From the NCBI RefSeq assembly GCF_011065405.1, contig NZ_CP047056.1, positions 368,747 through 432,746 on the forward strand: 64,000 nt of DNA, read 5' to 3'. Each line of letters begins with the position of its first letter. The stretch's first letter is position 1. Both the position numbers and the translations under genes were made by a program. The notes beneath the pieces were generated by a model. It was given only the letters and a program-made list of their open reading frames with translations, had not been told where the DNA came from and did not search any database. This DNA comes from Succinivibrio dextrinosolvens. GTDB taxonomy: Bacteria; Pseudomonadota; Gammaproteobacteria; Enterobacterales; Succinivibrionaceae. This document shows, piece after piece, positions 46,288 through 52,323 of the stretch.

Positions 46288-46377
46288 GCCCAGGTGGTGA
46301 AATTGGTAGACACAAGGGACTTAAAATCCCTCGGAACTTATACTTCCGTGTCGGTTCGACTCCGACCCCGGGCACCA
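46288..46377 (+). tRNA. tRNA-Leu (UAA anticodon), copy 1
   Basis: A 90-nt class II tRNA with long variable arm, anticodon loop ACTTAAAAT giving TAA, and encoded CCA. The acceptor strands GCCCAGG and CCCGGGC have an A5-C68 mismatch. Confidence 0.95.
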
Positions 46378-46422
46378 CTTCCCAAGTGATGTCTTTTAGT
46401 AAATCAACATTTTTCTTCAAAT

Positions 46423-46512
46423 GCCCAGGTGGTGAAATTGGTAGACACAAGGGACTTAAAATCCCTCGGAACTTATACTTCCGTGTCGGTTCGACTCCGA
46501 CCCCGGGCACCA
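46423..46512 (+). tRNA. tRNA-Leu (UAA anticodon), copy 2
   Basis: Same 90-nt sequence as copy 1, including the acceptor-stem A-C mismatch. It is 45 bases downstream and has no separate promoter. Confidence 0.95.
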
Positions 46513-46537
46513 CTTTCTAACCCCAAGTTTTTCAAAC

Positions 46538-46584
46538 CCAAGTTTTTCAAAAATTGTGTACTAGTTTTCTTGCACCCAAAATTT
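46538..46584. mobile_element. Solitary left end of the IS1634-family element
   Basis: 47 bases match 22096-22142, the left terminus of the complete IS, then similarity stops. Just before it, 46522-46536 repeats the first 15 bases (CCCAAGTTTTTCAAA). There is no transposase or right end here. It is a remnant or a failed insertion, 25 bases past tRNA-Leu. Confidence 0.8.
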
Positions 46585-46790
46585 AAATATTATTCCCCTG
46601 CAAAACAACCGGACACAGATCTTTTTTAACTAGCTGCGCATATACATTAGCAGTTATTTTCTTTATTTTAAGTGCTTTTCAAACCAAGCAGTCTAAGAAT
46701 AAAAAAGTTAACTCATTATAATTAACCGCTATTAAACACTAAATAGTCCAAGAAAAAATTTACTGAGGATTATAAAGGAAAATTGAGATC

Positions 46791-46866
46791 TGGAGCGGGA
46801 AACGAGGTTCGAACTCGCGACCCTAACCATGGCAAGGTTATGCTCTACCAACTGAGCTATTCCCGC
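46791..46866 (-). tRNA. tRNA-Gly (GCC anticodon), minus-strand copy 3
   Basis: 76-nt gene, sequence as at 46124-46199. Last of three in a minus-strand operon. Confidence 0.97.
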
Positions 46867-46898
46867 ACTCCGATTAGAGAAGGTGTCATAAAGTTAAC

Positions 46899-46974
46899 TG
46901 GAGCGGGAAACGAGGTTCGAACTCGCGACCCTAACCATGGCAAGGTTATGCTCTACCAACTGAGCTATTCCCGC
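46899..46974 (-). tRNA. tRNA-Gly (GCC anticodon), minus-strand copy 2
   Basis: 76-nt gene, same sequence; 31 to 32 bases separate neighbouring copies. Confidence 0.97.
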
Positions 46975-47005
46975 ATTCAATTTAATCTTTATAACTAATT
47001 TTAGC

Positions 47006-47081
47006 TGGAGCGGGAAACGAGGTTCGAACTCGCGACCCTAACCATGGCAAGGTTATGCTCTACCAACTGAGCTATTCCCGC
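47006..47081 (-). tRNA. tRNA-Gly (GCC anticodon), minus-strand copy 1
   Basis: 76-nt gene nearest the promoter. The bases between the -10 box and the tRNA (GGCACACATTGGAT) nearly match those before the plus-strand copy. Confidence 0.97.
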
Positions 47082-47095
47082 ATCCAATGTGTGCC

Positions 47096-47123
47096 ATTAT
47101 ACAGATCTAATAACTCAAATCAA
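47096..47123 (-). promoter_or_regulatory. Promoter of the three minus-strand tRNA-Gly genes
   Basis: On the minus strand TTGATT (47123-47118), 16-base spacer and TATAAT (47101-47096). Confidence 0.85.
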
Positions 47124-47189
47124 GAGATTTTTTTTATCTAAATTCAAGCAACCCTAAGGAAAAGCAAATATAAGCCATTTCTTTAGAAT

Positions 47190-47203
47190 GGCAAAATTTT
47201 GCC
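47190..47203. promoter_or_regulatory. Palindrome upstream of flagellin gene 1
   Basis: GGCAAAATTTTGCC, a perfect 14-bp palindrome followed by a further GGCAAATTT half. Similar palindromes lie upstream of flagellin genes 2 and 3, each about 110-130 bases ahead of a sigma-54-like motif, so it may be an activator site. Confidence 0.45.
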
Positions 47204-47302
47204 GGCAAATTTTTCTTGTATAAAAAAATATATTATACATAAATTAATTTTCTTATTAGATATCAAGTAAATATAAATTTTTATCAGAATCTTTTGACAA
47301 TA

Positions 47303-47319
47303 TGGCATGCATATTTCAT
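47303..47319 (+). promoter_or_regulatory. Sigma-54-like promoter of flagellin gene 1
   Basis: TGGCATG-CATA-TTTCAT has the -24 GG and the -12 C at the canonical 10-base spacing, but T replaces the usual -13 G. The block ATATTTCATAT is shared with flagellin genes 2 and 3. Confidence 0.45.
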
Positions 47320-47377
47320 ATGTCTTTAGGCAAATATAAAAAAGACAATAAAAATTGTCAAATAGGAGAGAAAAAAA

Positions 47378-48319
47378 ATGGCTTTGTATGTAACAACTAA
47401 TGTTTCGTCTTTGAACACGCAAAGACGATTATCAAGTGCTACAAAATCGCTTGATACTACATACCAGCGCTTATCTTCAGGTTTAAGGATCAATTCAGCC
47501 CGTGACGATGCAGCTGGTCTTCAGATTTCTAACCGTTTAACCAACCAGATCAATGGTCTTAAGCAGGGAAACCGTAACGCCAATGACGGTATAGCTCTAT
47601 GCCAGACTATGGAAGGTGCACTGGATGAAAGTACCTATATGCTACAGCGTATTCGTACACTGGCAATTCAGGCTGCAAACGGAACCAACACCCAGATCGA
47701 TAGAGATTCTATTCAGCAGGAAGTCTCTCAGCTTTCAGCGGAAATCACCCGTATTGCATGTAAAACATTCTTCGCTGGCAGACAGTGTCTTGCCGGTGTA
47801 AATGGAGCTCATAGTGGCGGTGTTCTTGATCAGCAAGGAAAGGTTACTTTTCAGGTTGGAGCATACGCATTTGACACTCTGTCTGTTTCTATGTCCGCTG
47901 GTTTCACCCTATCCGGAATATATTCCCTTTATGGAGGAACTGCAATAACACAAACCACTGCAACAGCAATCTGTTCTGAAGGACTATATATCAATACAGC
48001 CGGATACTACGAATTCAACTGCTTTACACAGGATAATGCGGAATACTGCATTCAAGCTATTGATAATTTAATTAACATCGTTGACGGTAAACGTGCTGAA
48101 TTAGGCGCAATCCAGAATCGTATGGAGTCAACTATCCGTAACCAGGAAAATGTTGCAGAAAACGTAAGTGATGCACGTTCTAGAATCAGAGATGCAGATT
48201 ACGCAGAAGAATCTGCAAATCTGACTGCACAGAATATTCTTCAGCAGGCATCAACAACTGTTTTGACTCAGGCTAACCAGAGACCATCAATTGCGATGAG
48301 TCTACTATCCGGAGGCTAA
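47378..48319 (+). CDS. Flagellin 1
   Basis: A 313-residue flagellin. The conserved N-terminal D0/D1 region (residues 1-140; SGLRINSARDDAAGLQIS, NRNANDGI, QRIRTLAIQAANGT) and C-terminal region (NRMESTIRNQENV, ARSRIRDADYAEE, QQASTTVLTQANQRPSIAMSLL) are complete, with a short variable centre of about 100 residues. It has six cysteines, three at positions 75, 128 and 137 in the normally cysteine-free core. AGGAG precedes the ATG. Distinct in sequence from the two downstream copies. Confidence 0.95.
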   Translation: MALYVTTNVSSLNTQRRLSSATKSLDTTYQRLSSGLRINSARDDAAGLQISNRLTNQINGLKQGNRNANDGIALCQTMEGALDESTYMLQRIRTLAIQAANGTNTQIDRDSIQQEVSQLSAEITRIACKTFFAGRQCLAGVNGAHSGGVLDQQGKVTFQVGAYAFDTLSVSMSAGFTLSGIYSLYGGTAITQTTATAICSEGLYINTAGYYEFNCFTQDNAEYCIQAIDNLINIVDGKRAELGAIQNRMESTIRNQENVAENVSDARSRIRDADYAEESANLTAQNILQQASTTVLTQANQRPSIAMSLLSGG

Positions 48320-48370
48320 TACAGAATTACAAAACCGTAAAAGGTTTCTCTCCTGAGCATTATGCTCATT

Positions 48371-48402
48371 GGCCGGGCAGACTTCTACCCGGCCCTTTTT
48401 TA
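48371..48402 (+). terminator. Terminator of flagellin gene 1
   Basis: GGCCGGG (48371-48377) and CCCGGCC (48388-48394) with a T run to 48402; a second small hairpin GAGCAT/ATGCTC (48355-48367) precedes it. Confidence 0.92.
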
Positions 48403-48486
48403 TTAATAACAGGAATAATACTTGGAATGAAATTTCCAAACAGCCTCAAAATGGCATACTAGTCGATATTATTGAAGAATTCAGAC

Positions 48487-48502
48487 CGGCAAAAAATTGC
48501 CG
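48487..48502. promoter_or_regulatory. Palindrome upstream of flagellin gene 2
   Basis: CGGCAAAAAATTGCCG, related to the palindrome before flagellin gene 1; about 120 bases before the -24 element. Confidence 0.45.
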
Positions 48503-48619
48503 TTTTAGTGTTTAAAATTAATGAATTAGCTTGCATCTTCTTCCATTTCAATTAATTCTTTTCTAATTAATCTTATTAATCATACAGTTATTTTATTACC
48601 CTACTATTATTCAAATAGT

Positions 48620-48636
48620 TGGCACGGATATTTCAT
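48620..48636 (+). promoter_or_regulatory. Sigma-54-like promoter of flagellin gene 2
   Basis: TGGCACG-GATA-TTTCAT: near-consensus -24 box and correctly spaced -12 box with T for G at -13. A start near 48646 would give a leader of about 110 bases. Confidence 0.5.
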
Positions 48637-48754
48637 ATATACAGGTACCTTTAAGAGTTTTTTTCTTTTTGGAGAGAAATAAGAATAAAAACAAGAGCAT
48701 CTTAAAGCAAATATCTAACGCCAATATTTTTGGTTTATTAGGGGAGAAATAAAA

Positions 48755-49681
48755 ATGGCTCTATATGTTCCTACAAATACGTCTTCGATTAATGCGCAAC
48801 GACGTTTAAATGCAGCTACCAAGGCTCTGGATACTACCTTCCAGCATTTAGCTTCTGGTCTTAGAATCAACTCTGCTCGTGACGATGCTGCAGGTTTGCA
48901 GATTTCTGACCGACTCACCTCTCAGATTAATGGTCTGAAGCAAGGTAACCGTAACGCCAATGACGGTATTGCCGTGTGCCAGACTATGGAAGGTGCACTG
49001 GACGAAACCACAAACATGCTTCAGCGTATTCGTACACTGGCAATTCAGGCTGCTAATGGTACAAACACCAGTGTTGACAGAAAATCAATTCAGCAGGAAG
49101 TTACAGCTCTTTCACAGGAAATTACCCGTATCGCCTGTAAAACAACCTTCGGTGGAGAACAGTGTTTAGCAGGTCCTACTGGTCTTTTAGATACCAATGG
49201 AGTAATTACTTTTCATGTTGGAGCGTATCAGAGTGATACTATATCTCTGACTTTAACAGCTGGTTTTACGCTGTCAGGAATTTGCGGAGATACTAGTGTT
49301 CTTGCAGCAGTTATTGGTGCTGGCACAAGTTTATCAGCAACAACTACAGGCATTTCAGCCACAGCAGGTTTTTATGAATTTTCTGTACTCACTCAATCTA
49401 CTGCAGAACTTACAATAGGTGCTATAGACGATATTATAAACGTTGTTGATACCCACCGTGCCGCACTGGGTGCTCTGCAGAACCGTATGGAATCTACCAT
49501 CCGTAACCAGGAAGTTACCCATGAGAACGTTTCTGATGCAAGATCTCGTATCCGTGATGCTGACTATGCTGAAGAAGCTGCCAACCTGTCTGCTCAGACC
49601 ATCACTCAGCAGGCGGCAACCTCTGTTCTGACTCAGGCTAACCAGCGTCCTCAGATTGCGCTGAATCTGCTAGGCAGTTAA
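48755..49681 (+). CDS. Flagellin 2
   Basis: A 308-residue flagellin with complete N- and C-terminal filament domains. Cysteines at 75 (GIAVCQTMEG), 128 (TRIACKT), 137 (EQCLAG) and 177 (SGICGD). The ribosome site AGGGGAG lies upstream. It differs from flagellin 3 by two residues (Thr/Ala in LLD-x-NG and Ala/Val in IG-x-GTS). Exported through the flagellar type III apparatus. No chaperone (fliS) or cap (fliD) gene is in this window. Confidence 0.96.
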   Translation: MALYVPTNTSSINAQRRLNAATKALDTTFQHLASGLRINSARDDAAGLQISDRLTSQINGLKQGNRNANDGIAVCQTMEGALDETTNMLQRIRTLAIQAANGTNTSVDRKSIQQEVTALSQEITRIACKTTFGGEQCLAGPTGLLDTNGVITFHVGAYQSDTISLTLTAGFTLSGICGDTSVLAAVIGAGTSLSATTTGISATAGFYEFSVLTQSTAELTIGAIDDIINVVDTHRAALGALQNRMESTIRNQEVTHENVSDARSRIRDADYAEEAANLSAQTITQQAATSVLTQANQRPQIALNLLGS

Positions 49682-49714
49682 TAACTGACTAATGTTAGAT
49701 ATCTCTCCCTTTTG

Positions 49715-49740
49715 GTACCGCAGAGCTCATTCTGCGGTAC
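49715..49740. terminator. Hairpin after flagellin gene 2
   Basis: GTACCGCAGA (49715-49724) and TCTGCGGTAC (49731-49740): perfect 10-bp arms, six-base loop, but no T tract. It may protect the mRNA 3' end or pause transcription. A copy follows flagellin 3 near 51064-51088. Confidence 0.6.
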
Positions 49741-49835
49741 ATGAAGGATGAAATCAAAAGAATAGTCTAATTTGTTTTACTAAAAATAGATGATTTTTCT
49801 TTGTCAAAAATTTTATGGATTATTCCTAGATTAAT

Positions 49836-49851
49836 CGGCAAAAAATTGCCG
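49836..49851. promoter_or_regulatory. Palindrome upstream of flagellin gene 3
   Basis: CGGCAAAAAATTGCCG, identical to the one at 48487-48502. Confidence 0.45.
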
Positions 49852-49968
49852 TTTTAGTGTTTAAAATTAATGAATTAGCTTGCATCTTCTTCCATTTCAA
49901 TTAATTCTTTTCTAATTAATCTTATTAATCATACAGTTATTTTATTACCCTACTATTATTCAAATAGT

Positions 49969-49985
49969 TGGCACGGATATTTCAT
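49969..49985 (+). promoter_or_regulatory. Sigma-54-like promoter of flagellin gene 3
   Basis: Identical to the element at 48620-48636, in duplication unit B. Confidence 0.5.
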
Positions 49986-50103
49986 ATATACAGGTACCTT
50001 TAAGAGTTTTTTTCTTTTTGGAGAGAAATAAGAATAAAAACAAGAGCATCTTAAAGCAAATATCTAACGCCAATATTTTTGGTTTATTAGGGGAGAAATA
50101 AAA

Positions 50104-51030
50104 ATGGCTCTATATGTTCCTACAAATACGTCTTCGATTAATGCGCAACGACGTTTAAATGCAGCTACCAAGGCTCTGGATACTACCTTCCAGCATTTAG
50201 CTTCTGGTCTTAGAATCAACTCTGCTCGTGACGATGCTGCAGGTTTGCAGATTTCTGACCGACTCACCTCTCAGATTAATGGTCTGAAGCAAGGTAACCG
50301 TAACGCCAATGACGGTATTGCCGTGTGCCAGACTATGGAAGGTGCACTGGACGAAACCACAAACATGCTTCAGCGTATTCGTACACTGGCAATTCAGGCT
50401 GCTAATGGTACAAACACCAGTGTTGACAGAAAATCAATTCAGCAGGAAGTTACAGCTCTTTCACAGGAAATTACCCGTATCGCCTGTAAAACAACCTTCG
50501 GTGGAGAACAGTGTTTAGCAGGTCCTACTGGTCTTTTAGATGCCAATGGAGTAATTACTTTTCATGTTGGAGCGTATCAGAGTGATACTATATCTCTGAC
50601 TTTAACAGCTGGTTTTACGCTGTCAGGAATTTGCGGAGATACTAGTGTTCTTGCAGCAGTTATTGGTGTTGGCACAAGTTTATCAGCAACAACTACAGGC
50701 ATTTCAGCCACAGCAGGTTTTTATGAATTTTCTGTACTCACTCAATCTACTGCAGAACTTACAATAGGTGCTATAGACGATATTATAAACGTTGTTGATA
50801 CCCACCGTGCCGCACTGGGTGCTCTGCAGAACCGTATGGAATCTACCATCCGTAACCAGGAAGTTACCCATGAGAACGTTTCTGATGCAAGATCTCGTAT
50901 CCGTGATGCTGACTATGCTGAAGAAGCTGCCAACCTGTCTGCTCAGACCATCACTCAGCAGGCGGCAACCTCTGTTCTGACTCAGGCTAACCAGCGTCCT
51001 CAGATTGCGCTGAACCTCTTAGGCAGCTAA
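50104..51030 (+). CDS. Flagellin 3
   Basis: 308 residues, two substitutions from flagellin 2 and the same cysteines at 75, 128, 137 and 177. It has its own copy of the promoter and ribosome site. The near identity extends through non-coding DNA, so this is a recent duplication or ongoing gene conversion, giving higher dosage more than a new antigenic type. Confidence 0.96.
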   Translation: MALYVPTNTSSINAQRRLNAATKALDTTFQHLASGLRINSARDDAAGLQISDRLTSQINGLKQGNRNANDGIAVCQTMEGALDETTNMLQRIRTLAIQAANGTNTSVDRKSIQQEVTALSQEITRIACKTTFGGEQCLAGPTGLLDANGVITFHVGAYQSDTISLTLTAGFTLSGICGDTSVLAAVIGVGTSLSATTTGISATAGFYEFSVLTQSTAELTIGAIDDIINVVDTHRAALGALQNRMESTIRNQEVTHENVSDARSRIRDADYAEEAANLSAQTITQQAATSVLTQANQRPQIALNLLGS

Positions 51031-51166
51031 TAACTGACTAATGTTAGATATCTCTCCCTTTTGGTACCGCAGAGCTCATTCTGCGGTATAAAAGGAAGTT
51101 AAAATAAAGGCAAAAAAATAGCACCACAAGGATGCTAATTTTGCTATTTGTAAAAAGATACTATCT

Positions 51167-51478
51167 TTAAGCGTACACTGACACACCTAATTGCTGAGAG
51201 ATGGCTTCTCGTCTATCCTGATTCTGAACATTGCTGTAGATGCTGGCCTTACTATAAGAAACCTTCTGAGTATATCCTAATTCCTCTCTTGCGCCCGCAT
51301 AAGTATCCTCATACTCCTTACCCTGAACTTTTGGAGTTACTGATACAGGCTGTTCAACTTTAACAGAAGAACGACTTTCTTCATCGTTACGGTTAATCTG
51401 CTCGTCAAGTCTCTGACGATTGGTGTGACTCTGGATAATTTGAAATTTCGAAGAGTCAACAACATTAGATATAGCCAT
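51167..51478 (-). CDS. Small unknown protein next to flagellins
   Basis: A 103-residue hydrophilic protein, rich in Gln, Ser, Val and charged residues, no signal peptide or membrane segment, probably largely unstructured. Ending in AISQQLGVSVYA. No family recognised. A flagellar or secretion link is possible only from position, convergent with flagellin 3. Confidence 0.6.
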   Translation of the reverse strand: MAISNVVDSSKFQIIQSHTNRQRLDEQINRNDEESRSSVKVEQPVSVTPKVQGKEYEDTYAGAREELGYTQKVSYSKASIYSNVQNQDRREAISQQLGVSVYA

Positions 51479-51607
51479 TTCTACCTCAAATTAAACACGA
51501 GCAAACTCGGATGAATAAATATATTCAACTATATTAATTGTAGGTCAGGATCACAATATACGCTAATTAGTAATTATTCCTTTTTACAACAAGTTAGAAA
51601 ATATTTT

Positions 51608-52294
51608 CTACTGCTCAGAAACTTTCTTCCAGGTAACTTCATTTCTAACATATAAAGGAAGAGCTTCTTCAGGATTGACCCCCTTGCCTAAACTTAAAAG
51701 TTCTGCGCCTTTATTTAAAAGATACTGAGCCTGAGGGAAGTCCGCCTGTTTAGGATAGTCTTTCATTCCGGCTTTTTTCAGTAGCTCAACACCAGATCCT
51801 GCACAAACAACATTCTCACTATCACCAACAAACTGCTTTAACTGAGCAACAGCATTCTCAGGCTTTAAAACCTTTTCTTCAGACAATAATGTCAAAGCAC
51901 TGCCTTCTACCTTGTATACAGCAAGATAAACCTCGCCCATACGAGCATCAATTGAAGATACCACATATGAAGAAGATCCTTTTGACAAAGCTTCAATCGC
52001 CAAAGCCTCAAGAGACGTAATTTTGGCAACCTTAAGATTTAATCCCAGAGCTAAGCCCTGAACTGTTGATGCGGCAATACGTACACCTGTAAAAGAACCT
52101 GGTCCGATACCTAACACAAGTCCATCAAGTTCATCCTTGCTAAGAGAACTTTCCTTAAGAATGGTATCCAGCATTTCAAGAACAATCTCAGCATGCTTCT
52201 GAGGTGCGACCTCTGATTTGAAAGTAATAGAGTCTTCATTTAACAAAGCAACAGAACAGTTTTCTGTCGATGTATCAATAGCAATTATTTTCAT
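51608..52294 (-). CDS. tsaB: tRNA threonylcarbamoyladenosine biosynthesis protein TsaB
   Basis: TsaB is the scaffold partner of TsaD in forming t6A37 in tRNAs that read ANN codons. The 228-residue ASKHA-fold protein shows IIAIDTSTENCSVAL, EIVLEMLDTIL, LVLGIGPGSFTGVRIAASTVQGLA and VVSSIDARMGEVY. As in E. coli it lies next to yoaA, 29 bases after its stop. Confidence 0.93.
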   Translation of the reverse strand: MKIIAIDTSTENCSVALLNEDSITFKSEVAPQKHAEIVLEMLDTILKESSLSKDELDGLVLGIGPGSFTGVRIAASTVQGLALGLNLKVAKITSLEALAIEALSKGSSSYVVSSIDARMGEVYLAVYKVEGSALTLLSEEKVLKPENAVAQLKQFVGDSENVVCAGSGVELLKKAGMKDYPKQADFPQAQYLLNKGAELLSLGKGVNPEEALPLYVRNEVTWKKVSEQ

Positions 52295-52323
52295 AAATAG
52301 TCTAATCCTGAGAGTTCCGTTAA

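Larger units (their letters stand above)
48487..49739 (+). repeat. Tandem duplication unit A (flagellin 2 with its promoter)
   Basis: 1,253 bases repeated at 49836-51088 with an offset of 1,349. By eye only six base differences, four of them in the last codons. The left edge is the palindrome CGGCAAAAAATTGCCG; the right edge is inside the hairpin GTACCGCAGA/TCTGCGGTAC. Confidence 0.93.
49836..51088 (+). repeat. Tandem duplication unit B (flagellin 3 with its promoter)
   Basis: Second copy of 48487-49739; see that entry. A unique 96-base spacer (49740-49835) separates the two units. Confidence 0.93.

Noticed and set aside
46226..46998. Open frames across the tRNA cluster on both strands, with internal repeats
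   Set aside because: They are translations of tRNA-Leu and tRNA-Gly genes; the repeats are the tRNA copies.
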